A stretch of DNA of 64,000 nucleotides from Bradyrhizobium diazoefficiens USDA 110 (GCF_000011365.1 NC_004463.1:2342001-2406000); one strand, 5' to 3'; shown: positions 44,589-53,489, numbered from the stretch's first letter. Program-made: numbers and translations. Notes: generated by a model not told the origin, from the letters alone.

Positions 44589-44631
44589 CACCCGGCAATT
44601 CTTGCCGGGTGTATGGTTAGCAAAGGGTTAA
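44589..44631 (-). promoter_or_regulatory. CtrA-box-like site and leader hairpin upstream of flhA
   Basis: On the minus strand TTAA-N7-CTAA (44617-44631) is one mismatch from the CtrA consensus, 170 bases before flhA. Just downstream in the leader lies a perfect 10-bp hairpin (arms CACCCGGCAA 44589-44598 and TTGCCGGGTG 44602-44611) with a 3-base loop. Confidence 0.45.
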
Positions 44632-44679
44632 CGAGGGGGCGGCAGGAGGTCAGACCGGGGTGTTTCGGCCTTCCGGGTC

Positions 44680-44761
44680 GTCATTCCGGGGCGGTGCGAA
44701 GCACCGAACCCGGAATCTCGAGATTCCGGGTCTGGTCCTGCGGACCGTCCCGGAATGACGG
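44680..44761. repeat. Intergenic palindromic repeat, copy 1
   Basis: It is bounded by GTCATTCCGGG and CCCGGAATGAC, with a central perfect palindrome CCGGAATCTCGAGATTCCGG. The same outline recurs at 59522-59602 with a different inner hairpin. It is a dispersed repeat family. Confidence 0.8.
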
Positions 44762-44775
44762 GGTAGGTGGCAAAG

Positions 44776-45078
44776 CTACTTCGCCTTCTCCATCTTCGTC
44801 ACCGTGTAGCCCGAAGCCGCCTCCTCGGCTTCGAAGGTGACCTTGTCGCCGACCTTCACCTGCTTGAGCAAAGCCGGGTCCTTGACGCGGTAGACCATGG
44901 TCATGGGTTCATCCATGCCGAGGCTCTTGGCCGGCCCGTGCTTGAGCGTGATCTTGCCGGCGCTCTCGTCGATCTTCTTGACCTCGCCGCTGATCGAGGC
45001 GCCTGGCGCCGCGGCGGCACCGAAGGTCAGGCCGAGCGTCAGCGCGAGCGCGGCGGCGATGCGGGTGATCGATTTCAT
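44776..45078 (-). CDS. CusF-like periplasmic copper-binding protein
   Basis: This 100-residue protein has a signal peptide (ITRIAAALALTLGLTFGAAA). The mature OB-fold domain SGEVKKIDESAGKITLKHGP and MDEPMTMVYRVKDP matches the CusF/CopK-like copper chaperone pattern; the His and two Met positions of the Cu(I) site fall in KHGPAKSLGM and PMTM. The start at 45078 has a GGAGAGAG site. It is the last gene of the copper cluster, 16 bases after the cupredoxin gene. Confidence 0.85.
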   Translation of the reverse strand: MKSITRIAAALALTLGLTFGAAAAPGASISGEVKKIDESAGKITLKHGPAKSLGMDEPMTMVYRVKDPALLKQVKVGDKVTFEAEEAASGYTVTKMEKAK

Positions 45079-45094
45079 GGCTCTCTCCATTGCT

Positions 45095-45547
45095 TCACTT
45101 GACGGTGACGTGGCCGACCATGCCGTAGTCGCGATGGTCCGGGATCAGGCAGGAAAATTCGAACGTGCCGGCCTTGCTGAACTTCCAGAGGATCTCGGCG
45201 GTCTTGCTCGGGGCGAGCCGGACCCCGTTCGGGTCGTCGTGCTCCATGTGCGGATGTTTCTTCATCACCTCGGCGTGCTCGAGGTTCTCCTTGGTGGTGG
45301 CGAGCAGGAATTCGTGGTCTTCCTTGCCGCTATTGCGCAGCACGAAGCGGATCTGTTCGCCGCGTTCGACCGTGATGTTCGACGGCTCGTAGGACATCTC
45401 GCTCATCGCGATCTCGACGGTACGTGCCGGCTTCTTGGGATCGCCGGGCTCGCCGGCCGAAAAGGTCTCATGACCGTGCTGGTCATGAGCAATGGCCGGC
45501 GCGATCGAAAGCGCAGCCAGCGCGAGGGCGAGTTTGATCGTCTTCAT
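45095..45547 (-). CDS. Periplasmic cupredoxin-like copper protein
   Basis: This 150-residue protein has a signal peptide (LALALAALSIAPAIA), a His-rich mature N-terminus (HDQHGHE) and then a plastocyanin-like domain: MSYEPSNITVERGEQIRFVL, NSGKEDHEFLLAT and FEFSCLIPDHRDYGMVGHVT. The type 1 copper ligands are probably the His of DHEF and the Cys, His and Met of SCLIPDHRDYGM. It likely carries copper or electrons in the periplasm with the adjacent multicopper oxidase. Confidence 0.88.
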   Translation of the reverse strand: MKTIKLALALAALSIAPAIAHDQHGHETFSAGEPGDPKKPARTVEIAMSEMSYEPSNITVERGEQIRFVLRNSGKEDHEFLLATTKENLEHAEVMKKHPHMEHDDPNGVRLAPSKTAEILWKFSKAGTFEFSCLIPDHRDYGMVGHVTVK

Positions 45548-45579
45548 CTTGTTCTCCAGTTGGTGGTTCATCGAAACGC

Positions 45580-46917
45580 TCACATCTTCATGTTCTTCAT
45601 CGGCGGCGTGCCGCCTTGCTGCCGCGCCGGTTCCGCGGCCGGCGGCGTCACTTCGTAGGCGACGGTGCCTTGCGGGAATTTGTACGGGCCGGGATCGCGG
45701 TAATCGTCGCGCGCGAGGTCCTCGCGGATCTTCATCACCGTGAACATGCCGCCCATCTCGATCGGGCCGAACTGGCCGGTGCCGGTCATCATCGGCAGCG
45801 TGTTGTCGGGCGCGGGCATCTCCATGTTGCCCATCGCCATGCCGGTCGAGCCCATCGCCATGCTGTCTGGTGCGAGCTTGCCGACGGCCTTGGCAAGATC
45901 CTTGCGCGACACGCCAATGAGGGTGCGCACCTCGTGTCCCATTGCGTTCATGGTGTGATGCGACTTGTGGCAGTGGAACGCCCAGTCGCCGGGATTGTCG
46001 GCGAGCACGTCGAACACCCGCACAGCGCCGACGGGGACGTCGGTGGTCGTCTCGGGAATCTGCGCGCTCTCCGGAATCCAGCCGCCGTCGGTGCAGGTCA
46101 CCGCGAAGCTGTGGCCGTGCAGATGGATCGGATGGTTGGTCATGCTGAGATTGCCGATGCGCACGCGCACCTTGTCGCCGAGCCGCACCGGCAGCGGATC
46201 GATCCCCGGAAACACCCGCGAATTCCAGGTCCACATGTTGAAGTCGGTCATCTCGTTGACCCGCGGCAGGTAGCTGCCGGGATCGACGCGATAGGTGCTC
46301 ATCACGAAGACATAGTCGCGGTCGACGGGCCGGAAATTCGGGTCGCGCGGATGCACGACGACCATGCCCATCATGCCCATAGCCATCTGCACCATCTCGT
46401 CGGAATGCGGGTGGTACATGAAGGTCCCGCTCTTCTTCATCTCGAACTCGTAGACGAAGGTCTTGCCCGGATCGATGTGCGGCTGATTCAGCCCGCCGAC
46501 GCCGTCCATGCCGCTCGGCACGATCATGCCGTGCCAGTGAACGGTGGTGTATTCGGGCAATTTGTTGGTGACGAAGATGCGGACCTTGTCGCCCTCGACG
46601 GCCTCGATGGTCGGGCCCGGCGACTGGCCGTTATAGCCCCACAGGTTCACCTTCATGCCTTCGGCGAACTCGCGCACCACGGGTTCGGCGACGAGGTGGA
46701 ATTCCTTCCAGTCACCGTTCATGCGGAACGGCAGCGACCAGCCGTTCAGCGTGACCACGGGGCGATAGTCCGGGCCGCTGATCGGATGCAGCGGCGGCTG
46801 CATCACCACCTTGTCCATAGTGGGCGCTTCCGGAATCGACGCAGCCTGGACGCGGCCGCTGATGGCCGACGCGCTGGCAAGCGCGGCAGTGCCCAAGAAT
46901 CCTCGGCGGGAATACAT
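45580..46917 (-). CDS. Multicopper oxidase (CopA-like), Tat-exported
   Basis: This 445-residue protein begins MYSRRGFLGTAALASASAIS, a twin-arginine signal as used for folded copper enzymes. All four copper motifs are present: TVHWHGMI, GTFMYHPHSDEM, NHPIHLHGHSF and WAFHCHKSHHTMNAMG. The region near the C-terminus is Met-rich (DSMAMGSTGMAMGNMEMP), which suggests Cu(I) binding or oxidation. The start at 46917 follows GGAGG. It probably oxidises toxic Cu(I) to Cu(II) in the periplasm. Confidence 0.93.
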   Translation of the reverse strand: MYSRRGFLGTAALASASAISGRVQAASIPEAPTMDKVVMQPPLHPISGPDYRPVVTLNGWSLPFRMNGDWKEFHLVAEPVVREFAEGMKVNLWGYNGQSPGPTIEAVEGDKVRIFVTNKLPEYTTVHWHGMIVPSGMDGVGGLNQPHIDPGKTFVYEFEMKKSGTFMYHPHSDEMVQMAMGMMGMVVVHPRDPNFRPVDRDYVFVMSTYRVDPGSYLPRVNEMTDFNMWTWNSRVFPGIDPLPVRLGDKVRVRIGNLSMTNHPIHLHGHSFAVTCTDGGWIPESAQIPETTTDVPVGAVRVFDVLADNPGDWAFHCHKSHHTMNAMGHEVRTLIGVSRKDLAKAVGKLAPDSMAMGSTGMAMGNMEMPAPDNTLPMMTGTGQFGPIEMGGMFTVMKIREDLARDDYRDPGPYKFPQGTVAYEVTPPAAEPARQQGGTPPMKNMKM

Positions 46918-46930
46918 GCTGGCCTCCATC

Positions 46931-48355
46931 TCAGTGGTCGCCGTCGGCAGACGCTGCCGCGGCGATGGTGGTTGACGTGTCGCCGCCGGAAGCAGGCGAA
47001 CCGCCGCCGTTGACGGCGGTCTGCAAGTCGGACTGGGCGAGGAAGAATCTTTGCCTGGCATCGATGGCGCCGCGCAGCGACGCCAGGCGCTGCCGCGCCT
47101 CGGTGAGCAACGCAAAAATGTCGACCTGCATGCTGGAGAAGCGGAGCTGCATCTCCTCGGTGATGATTTTGCGCAGGGGGATGATCTCGCGCTGGTAATG
47201 ACTGGCGATATCGTAGGTGGACCGGTAGGTCCGGTAGGCATCGCGCGCCTCGGAGCGAACGTTCACGGCACGCTCGGTCAGGCGATTGAAGGCGAGATTG
47301 TAGGTCTCCGCCGCCTGCCGCACGCGCACCTCGCCGCCGTCGAAGATCGGGATCTGGAACTGCACGTCAAAACCGCGTTCGCGGAACGGCGCCCCTTCCG
47401 GATCCTGGGTGCGGCGCGAGATGCCGGCGAGATCGAGCAGCGTCACGAAGCGCGTCGCCTCGGTGAGATTGAGCGATTTGGCCAGCGCCGTCAGCTCGAG
47501 CCGCGCGATCTGCAAGTCGATGCGATGAGCGACCGCGTCGGCCTCGATCGAAGGCAGCGCTTGTGGCCGGCGCGGCAATGGCGGCAACTGGTTGGGCAGA
47601 CGGAAATCGAGGCCGTCGTCCCATAGTCCCATCAGGCGCGCGAGCCTTTCGCGCGTGCTCGTCGCGGCCTGCCGTGCGGTCGCGAGGTCGGCGGTGGTCT
47701 CGGCGTAGAACACCTGTTCGCGGGCTTGGTCGAGCTTGTTGATCGAGCCGGTTTCGCCGAGCTTGACGGCGAGTTGGGCCGTCGATTCCGCCGTCGCTTT
47801 CGCGTCCGTCAGCAGCACCGCCAGCTCGTTGCAGGTGACCGCGCGGACATAGGCGCGGCGCACGTCGGCCGCGAGCCGCAACGTCGCCAGTGCCGCGCGC
47901 AATTGGGCCTGGCGGAAGCGGTCGCGCGCGATGTCGGAGCGGAACGGCAGGGTCGCCAGCGCGAGGATGTCACCGACCACCTGGCGCTCGATCTCGTTCG
48001 CGCCATTGCCCGATATCCGCGAGATCGAGAACACGGGATTGGGCGGCAGGCTTTGCTCCACCAGCTCGGTTTCGGCCAGCGCCAGCTCGTTGTAAGCGGC
48101 TTGCAGCCCCTTGTTGTTGAGCAGCGCGATCTGCACGGCGGTCTCGGCGGTCAGCGTGCGCGCCAGCAACCGGTGGACGGTCGCGTTGACAGCCTCGGCG
48201 CCTTCTGCCGATCGGACGAAGGCGACGTCCTTGTTGATGGTCTGGCTGGCGAGGTCCGAGACCGTCGTCATGCCGCCGTCCGGCGAGAACGCCATGCAGC
48301 CGGAGAGTCCGAACGCGGTGAGCATGAGCAGGCCCCGCGCAAAATGCTGTGTCAT
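46931..48355 (-). CDS. TolC-family outer-membrane lipoprotein
   Basis: This 474-residue protein has a lipobox LSGC (Cys 20) after a short signal. Long alpha-helical coiled coils follow with the outer membrane efflux protein repeats: LNNKGLQAAYNELALAETEL, SLPPNPVFSISRISGNG, LPFRSDIARDRFRQAQLRAA and PIFDGGEVRVRQAAETYNLA. It should form the outer-membrane channel of an efflux route; no RND or membrane-fusion gene is adjacent. It starts ten bases after the small lipoprotein gene. Confidence 0.9.
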   Translation of the reverse strand: MTQHFARGLLMLTAFGLSGCMAFSPDGGMTTVSDLASQTINKDVAFVRSAEGAEAVNATVHRLLARTLTAETAVQIALLNNKGLQAAYNELALAETELVEQSLPPNPVFSISRISGNGANEIERQVVGDILALATLPFRSDIARDRFRQAQLRAALATLRLAADVRRAYVRAVTCNELAVLLTDAKATAESTAQLAVKLGETGSINKLDQAREQVFYAETTADLATARQAATSTRERLARLMGLWDDGLDFRLPNQLPPLPRRPQALPSIEADAVAHRIDLQIARLELTALAKSLNLTEATRFVTLLDLAGISRRTQDPEGAPFRERGFDVQFQIPIFDGGEVRVRQAAETYNLAFNRLTERAVNVRSEARDAYRTYRSTYDIASHYQREIIPLRKIITEEMQLRFSSMQVDIFALLTEARQRLASLRGAIDARQRFFLAQSDLQTAVNGGGSPASGGDTSTTIAAAASADGDH

Positions 48356-48364
48356 GGCGGGTTC

Positions 48365-48649
48365 CTAGCGGTCTTGCTTCGGCTGCGGCGCGACGGCGTC
48401 GTTGCGGTCGCGCCACGGCGCCGGCGTCGCAGGCCGCAGGCTGGTATAGGGCGCGACGGTCGACCGATAACTGGCGCGTGCGACCTTTGCCGAGGGATCG
48501 GCAGGATCGGCGTCGGCCACTTGCGTGGTGGCCGGCATGCAGCCGGCCAGCGCGAACGCAATCACGGCCAGCAGCGGCCAGCCAAATAGAAAGAGTCGTC
48601 CACGCACCGCGGATGCGGCGCCGGACTTCGCCCCGGAAAGGGTAAGCAT
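48365..48649 (-). CDS. Small lipoprotein of the copper cluster
   Basis: This 94-residue protein has a hydrophobic segment and lipobox LAGC (Cys 37), then a Pro/Ala-rich, strand-poor tail (PYTSLRPATPAPWRDRNDA). The ATG at 48649 has an AGGGATGA site upstream; an internal GTG at 48607 would give a more usual signal length. Its function is unknown. It is co-transcribed with the TolC-like gene. Confidence 0.75.
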   Translation of the reverse strand: MLTLSGAKSGAASAVRGRLFLFGWPLLAVIAFALAGCMPATTQVADADPADPSAKVARASYRSTVAPYTSLRPATPAPWRDRNDAVAPQPKQDR

Positions 48650-48726
48650 GATTCATCCCTGAACTGTCGTGAGACCGCAGGCCCGCGCGCGCAGACGCGC
48701 GCTGGCCCTGACGTCATCGTGTCAGA

Positions 48727-49170
48727 TCAGGCGATGGGGGGACGGTAGAGCAGGGGCGGCGCCTCGCTACGCAGGCTGGCCACGATCTCGGGCGCGCAGG
48801 CGGAGATGGGCTGAAGCGGCTTGGCGACGACGGGCAGATCGGCCGGCAGCGCACTCACGCACATCATCGCGCAGCACGGGCCGACTGTTCCCTTGCCGTC
48901 ATGATGATGCGGAGCAGGCGCGTCCTGCGCCGCGGTCTGGGGATGCGCATGCGGTCCGGCGTGGTCATGCGAAGCGCCGTCATGCATGTGGCCGGCTGGC
49001 GTCTGATGATGCACCGGCACGACGTCGGCGAGGAGCGCGTCGTCGAGGCACGGCGCCGGACCATTGCCCCAGGCAAGGCTTGCGGCCGGCGCGAGCACGC
49101 AGAACAGATAGGCGAGGGCGATGATCCGCCCCACCCTGATCCGCATCGATCGTGTCAATCGCAACAGCAT
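48727..49170 (-). CDS. His-rich exported or membrane protein, first gene of copper cluster
   Basis: About 147 residues from the ATG at 49170, or 139 from 49146. One N-terminal hydrophobic helix (IALAYLFCVLAPAASLAWG) is followed by a histidine-rich loop (VHHQTPAGHMHDGASHDHAG, PHAHPQ and APHHHDGKG) and a Cys-Cys-Met segment (GPCCAMMCVSALPA). The metal-ligand density and position upstream of the lipoprotein/TolC/oxidase genes suggest copper binding or sensing. It resembles DUF2946-type proteins only loosely. The frame to 49323 extends into the MFS promoter region and is unlikely to be used. Confidence 0.7.
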   Translation of the reverse strand: MLLRLTRSMRIRVGRIIALAYLFCVLAPAASLAWGNGPAPCLDDALLADVVPVHHQTPAGHMHDGASHDHAGPHAHPQTAAQDAPAPHHHDGKGTVGPCCAMMCVSALPADLPVVAKPLQPISACAPEIVASLRSEAPPLLYRPPIA

Positions 49171-49321
49171 TCCGCCGATAGGCTCCTCGCGCGGCAGTCT
49201 TGCACACGCAGATTGCAAACTAATGGCAAAACGCGCATCCGCCAAGCTTCTTCTTACCGCAGTGCACCGCGCATGCCCAATATCACGCCACGAAGCTTGA
49301 CCGTGTTCCGATCCGCGGGCC

Positions 49322-50587
49322 ATGGTCCGGCCCGTGCACGCCCCAAATCATCCAGGACATACATCAGACTCCTTCAGCCCTGATTCCCGTCAGGCCTGGG
49401 TGCGGCTTGTCATTGCGCTTCTGATCGGATCGATCGGAGGCGTCGGCATGTGGGCGATCGTGGTCATGATTCCCGCGGTCCAGGCCGAATTCGCAGCGAC
49501 GCGCGGCGCGGTGTCGCTGGCCTTCACCCTCATGATGTTCGGCTTCGGGCTTGGCGGCGTGATCGCCGGCAAGATCACCGACCGATTCGGCATCGTGCCG
49601 GCGATGGCGATCAGCATCGCCTTCCTCGGCGTCGCCAATGTGCTCGCGGGCCTGTCTGGTCAACTCTGGCAGTTCGTGGCGGCGTATTTCCTGATCGGGC
49701 TCGGCACCTCGGCGACCTTCGCGCCGCTGATGGCGGAGGCTTCGCACTGGTTCGAGCGCTATCGCGGGCTGGCCGTGACCATCGTCGCGAGCGGCAATTA
49801 CGTCGCCGGCACAATGTGGCCGCCGCTGGTGAATTGGGGCCTGCAGACGATCGGCTGGCGCATGACCCATATCGGCATCGGTCTCGTCTGCGTGGGCTTG
49901 ATGACGATCCTGGTGCTGGTCCTACGCGCGCAGATGGGCGGCAACAAGGTTCGCGATCATGCCAATGCACCGCCGCCGCGGGTCGATCTCAAGCTCTCGA
50001 CCAATACGCTGACGGTGCTGCTCTCGATCGCCAGCATCTCCTGCTGCGTCGCCATGGCGATGCCGCAGGTGCATATCGTCGCCTATTGCGGCGATCTCGG
50101 TTATGGCGTGGCGCGCGGCGCCGAGATGCTGTCTTTGATGATGGCCTGCGGCATCGTCAGCCGCATCGGCTCGGGCTTCCTTGCCGACAAGATCGGCGGC
50201 GTCCGCACGCTGCTGGTCGGGTCGCTGGCGCAGGGCTTTGCGCTGGTGTTCTACCTGTTCTTCGACAGCCTCGCCTCGCTCTACCTGATCTCCGCGATGT
50301 TCGGACTGTTTCAGGGCGGCATCGTGCCGAGCTACGCCATCATCGTGCGCGAGGCGATGCCGGCTGGCGAGGCGGCGACCCGTGTCGGCATCGTGATCTT
50401 CGCCTCGGTGTTCGGCATGTCGTTTGGCGGCTGGGTGTCGGGCGTCATCTTCGATGCCACCGGCTCGTATGCCGCGGCGTTCGCAAACGGCGTGGCCTGG
50501 AACGCGCTGAATATAGGCATCGTCCTGACCTTGCTGATCCGCTCGCGGATGAATTCGGTCAAGGCAAGACCGGGTTTCGCGACCTAA
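49322..50587 (+). CDS. MFS transporter
   Basis: This 421-residue protein has twelve predicted helices and the MFS signature between helices 2 and 3 (GKITDRFGIVPAMAISIAFL), repeated in the second half as GSGFLADKIGGVRTLLVGSL. It is similar in layout to monocarboxylate/oxalate-formate-type symporters, but the substrate cannot be read. It is divergent from the copper cluster and overlaps the convergent DUF4864 gene by four bases. Confidence 0.9.
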   Translation: MVRPVHAPNHPGHTSDSFSPDSRQAWVRLVIALLIGSIGGVGMWAIVVMIPAVQAEFAATRGAVSLAFTLMMFGFGLGGVIAGKITDRFGIVPAMAISIAFLGVANVLAGLSGQLWQFVAAYFLIGLGTSATFAPLMAEASHWFERYRGLAVTIVASGNYVAGTMWPPLVNWGLQTIGWRMTHIGIGLVCVGLMTILVLVLRAQMGGNKVRDHANAPPPRVDLKLSTNTLTVLLSIASISCCVAMAMPQVHIVAYCGDLGYGVARGAEMLSLMMACGIVSRIGSGFLADKIGGVRTLLVGSLAQGFALVFYLFFDSLASLYLISAMFGLFQGGIVPSYAIIVREAMPAGEAATRVGIVIFASVFGMSFGGWVSGVIFDATGSYAAAFANGVAWNALNIGIVLTLLIRSRMNSVKARPGFAT

Positions 50588-50991
50588 ACCGCCTGTCCCG
50601 CCTTCAGCAGCGAGCAGCCGGTGATCTTGTAACTGCCATCGGCCTGCTGCTCGAGCGTGTAGAGCGCCTCCCAGGCCTCGCCATTGGCGTCGACGATGTG
50701 GACGCGCTGGGCGATCCAGTTGCCTTCGGTCTTGCTGTCGCCGAACTCGAAACTCTTGTGGCGGTAGACCGGCGCGTAGCCGTTTTGCACCATGGACATG
50801 AAGATGTCGGGCGCCGGAAAGATCTCCTTGATTGCCGGTGCGGCATAGGAATAGGCGGCCGTGGCATCGTCGCGGACGAACGCCTGCTCCTGGGCGCGGA
50901 TGATGCCTTGTGCCGCGGCGATGTCGTCGGCCAGTGCGCAGAACGGGCTGAGAGCAACAGCGAGAAGGAGAAGCAAGGCTGCGACGCGCAC
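50584..50991 (-). CDS. DUF4864 exported protein
   Basis: This 135-residue protein has a signal peptide (LLLLLAVALSPFCALA). The mature part reads AQGIIRAQEQAFVRDDATAA, YSYAAPAIKEIF and WEALYTLEQQADGSYKITGC, a small SnoaL/NTF2-like fold assigned to DUF4864. Its function is unknown. It stands alone, convergent with the MFS gene. Confidence 0.82.
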   Translation of the reverse strand: MRVAALLLLLAVALSPFCALADDIAAAQGIIRAQEQAFVRDDATAAYSYAAPAIKEIFPAPDIFMSMVQNGYAPVYRHKSFEFGDSKTEGNWIAQRVHIVDANGEAWEALYTLEQQADGSYKITGCSLLKAGQAV

Positions 50992-51057
50992 GACAGGCTC
51001 CGCGTTGATATCCCGGCGGCCTTGATCCTAGCACGATTTTGCAGAACGCGGGACGCG

Positions 51058-51699
51058 CTATCGCTTCCGCTTGGGCGCCGGCGTCGCGGGCTTGGCGGCG
51101 GAGCGCGCCTTGGCCTTCGCGCCGGGCTGCACGCGCAGCCCGTCGACGAACACGTCGAGCATGCGCAGCACCGAGGATTGCCAGCCGGGCTGGTCGTGCA
51201 TGTAGCACATGCCGATCAGAGCCCTGAGCAGGTCTTCCGGGCTGACATCGGCACGCATCTCGCCGGCCGCGACGGCGCGGTCGAGCAGCGAGCCGATCGC
51301 CTTGGTCAGCCGGTCCATCGAGAAGGCCGCAAGTTCCGACGAGCTCTGGAACGTCAGCGCCAGCGCCGCCGACATGCCTTTTTTCGTGGCCACGAATTCG
51401 ACCCCGGAACGTAGCCAGCGGCGCAGCGCGTCGACCGAGTCCTTCGCATTCTTCAACTGCTCGGCAAGCTCGCTGAGCTGCTCGACTTCGCGCCGGTATA
51501 CCGCCTCGAACAGATCCTCGCGCGTCGGGAAATGCCGGTAGAGCGTGCCGATGCCGACGCCGGCGCGTTTCGCCACGGCCTCCAGGCTCGCCTCCGGACC
51601 GCCCGCGTTGAACACGGCCTTGGCCGCCTCGAGCACGCGCTCGCGATTGCGCACGGCATCGGCGCGGGGCTTTCGGGTCTGGTCGGTGTGGTCGTCCAT
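51058..51699 (-). CDS. TetR family transcriptional regulator
   Basis: This protein is 213 residues from the ATG at 51699 (MDDHTDQTRKPRADAVRNRE); six more residues are possible at 51717. The N-terminal HTH is ASLEAVAKRAGVGIGTLYRH with FPTREDLFEAVY. The ligand domain is divergent, and the tail is basic (PGAKAKARSAAKPATPAPKR). It lies divergent from the molybdenum aldehyde dehydrogenase genes, a plausible target. Confidence 0.9.
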   Translation of the reverse strand: MDDHTDQTRKPRADAVRNRERVLEAAKAVFNAGGPEASLEAVAKRAGVGIGTLYRHFPTREDLFEAVYRREVEQLSELAEQLKNAKDSVDALRRWLRSGVEFVATKKGMSAALALTFQSSSELAAFSMDRLTKAIGSLLDRAVAAGEMRADVSPEDLLRALIGMCYMHDQPGWQSSVLRMLDVFVDGLRVQPGAKAKARSAAKPATPAPKRKR

Positions 51700-51939
51700 G
51701 CCGGCAATGTAGATCACGAATTGGTTAGATTGAACCCTTGGCTAGCTGCATCGCGTTGTCTGCGCATGGGCTTTTGACGAATTCCAAATATTTTTCGGCG
51801 GCCCTTGTTAAGCGGAGGGTGCCTCCGTATCTTCGCTGGGATGTTGCCCGGCTTCGTCCGGTCAACGCTGGAATCGACGGCGGCCACGGCGGTGGCGCGC
51901 CGCGCGATCACTCATGTCCATATCTGATCGGAGCCTTGT

Positions 51940-52437
51940 ATGAACCACTCCATCAGCCTCACCGTGAACGGTGCGCGGCGCGACTTCGTCCTCGACGATC
52001 CGCGCGTCACGCTGCTCGATCTCCTGCGTGAGCGCCTCCATCTGACCGGAACCAAGAAGGGATGCGACCGCGGCCAGTGCGGCGCCTGCACCATTCTCGT
52101 CGACGGCAAACGCATCAATTCCTGCCTCGCGCTCGCCGTCAGCCATGACGGCGCCGACATCCTCACTATCGAGGGCGTCGCGCGCGGCGACCAGCTTCAC
52201 CCCGTGCAGGCCGCCTTCATTGCCCATGACGGATTTCAGTGCGGCTTTTGCACGCCCGGCCAGATCATGAGCGCGATCGGCATGATGCGCGAGGCCCAGG
52301 CCGGCGACGATCCCGAACGCATCCGCGAATGCATGAGCGGCAATCTCTGCCGCTGCGGCGCCTATGCCGGCATCGTCGATGCCGTGCGCGAGGCGCAAGA
52401 ACGCATGGACGAATCCAATCAGAGGCGCTCCGCATGA
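51940..52437 (+). CDS. Aldehyde/xanthine dehydrogenase 2Fe-2S subunit (PaoA-like)
   Basis: This 165-residue protein has the plant-ferredoxin-type cluster GCDRGQCGACTILVDGKRIN-SC and the second cluster motif CGFCTPGQIM with MSGNLCRCGAYAGIVDAV. It passes electrons from the molybdenum centre to FAD. Unlike E. coli PaoA it has no Tat signal (starts MNHSISLTVNGARRDF), so the complex is probably cytoplasmic. It overlaps the next gene by four bases. Confidence 0.93.
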   Translation: MNHSISLTVNGARRDFVLDDPRVTLLDLLRERLHLTGTKKGCDRGQCGACTILVDGKRINSCLALAVSHDGADILTIEGVARGDQLHPVQAAFIAHDGFQCGFCTPGQIMSAIGMMREAQAGDDPERIRECMSGNLCRCGAYAGIVDAVREAQERMDESNQRRSA

Positions 52438-53489
52438 AGCCGTTCGATTATGTCAGGCCGGCCACGGTTACTGAAGCCGTTGCCGCCGCCGGCCAGCCGG
52501 GCGCTGCCTATCTCGCCGCCGGCACCAATCTGCTCGATCTGATGAAGGGGGGCGTGAGTCGTCCGGATCGCCTGGTCGATGTCACGCATCTCGAAGGGCT
52601 CGACGCAATCGAGCATCTCGCCGACGGGTCGCTGCGTATCGGCGCGCTGGTGAGCAACGCCGATCTTGCGCATGACCCGGATTTTGCAAAGGCCTATCCG
52701 GCCGTCGCCGAAGCGCTACTCTCCGGGGCTTCGGCGCAACTGCGCAACGCTGCGACCGTCGGCGGCAATCTGCTGCAACGGACGCGCTGCGCATATTTCT
52801 ACGACACCGCCAGCCGCTGCAACAAGCGCGAGGCGGGCAGTGGCTGCGACGCCCGCGACGGCGAGAACCGCACCCATGCCGTGCTCGGCTGGAGCGAGAG
52901 CTGCATCGCCACGCATCCCTCGGACTTCTGCGTGCCCCTGGTCGCACTTGACGCCATCGTCGAGATCGAGGGCAGGAGCGGCCGTCGCGAGATCGCACTG
53001 GACGAACTGCATCGCCTGCCCGGCGATACGCCTCAGCGCGAGGCCGCGCTCGAACCCGGCGACCTGATTGTCGCGGTGCGCCTGCCGGCTGCGGCGCGCA
53101 GCTTTGCGGCGCATGCGCGCTACCTCAAGGTTCGTGAGCGCACATCTTACGCCTTTGCCGTCGTCTCGGCCGCCGCTGCGTTGCAGATCGAGAACGGCAA
53201 GATCAGGGAGGCGCGGCTCGCGCTCGGCGGCGTTGCCGCAAAGCCCTGGCGTGCCCGCGCAGCGGAAGACGTGCTCAAGGGTGTCGCGCCCACGGCCGAC
53301 GCCTTCCAGGAAGCCGCCTGGCGTGCGCTCACCGACGCAAAGCCGTCCGGCGACAACGCCTTCAAGATCGAGCTCGCCCGCCGCATCGTCGTGCGCGCGT
53401 TGACTCTCGCCGCCGCCGGTACGCCGGCGCGCCTGCCGGCGCTGCCGGCCTCTCCCTTTGCCTCGACCTCCGGAGCCATCCATGCCTGA
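52434..53489 (+). CDS. FAD-binding subunit of molybdenum hydroxylase (PaoB-like)
   Basis: This 351-residue protein has the FAD-binding blocks AAGTNLLDLMKGG and NAATVGGNLLQRTRCAYF. The Cys-containing loop (RCNKREAGSGCDARDG, then WSESCIATHPSDFCV) marks the PaoB subgroup that carries an additional [4Fe-4S] cluster. The start at 52434 overlaps the upstream stop; the long frame beginning at 52239 lies inside the previous gene. The 3' end overlaps the next gene. Confidence 0.92.
   Translation: MKPFDYVRPATVTEAVAAAGQPGAAYLAAGTNLLDLMKGGVSRPDRLVDVTHLEGLDAIEHLADGSLRIGALVSNADLAHDPDFAKAYPAVAEALLSGASAQLRNAATVGGNLLQRTRCAYFYDTASRCNKREAGSGCDARDGENRTHAVLGWSESCIATHPSDFCVPLVALDAIVEIEGRSGRREIALDELHRLPGDTPQREAALEPGDLIVAVRLPAAARSFAAHARYLKVRERTSYAFAVVSAAAALQIENGKIREARLALGGVAAKPWRARAAEDVLKGVAPTADAFQEAAWRALTDAKPSGDNAFKIELARRIVVRALTLAAAGTPARLPALPASPFASTSGAIHA

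Noticed and set aside
49171..49323. Extending the His-rich gene upstream to 49323
   Set aside because: The extra residues are not signal-like, the natural signal helix begins after 49170, and the extension would overlap the start of the divergent MFS gene.
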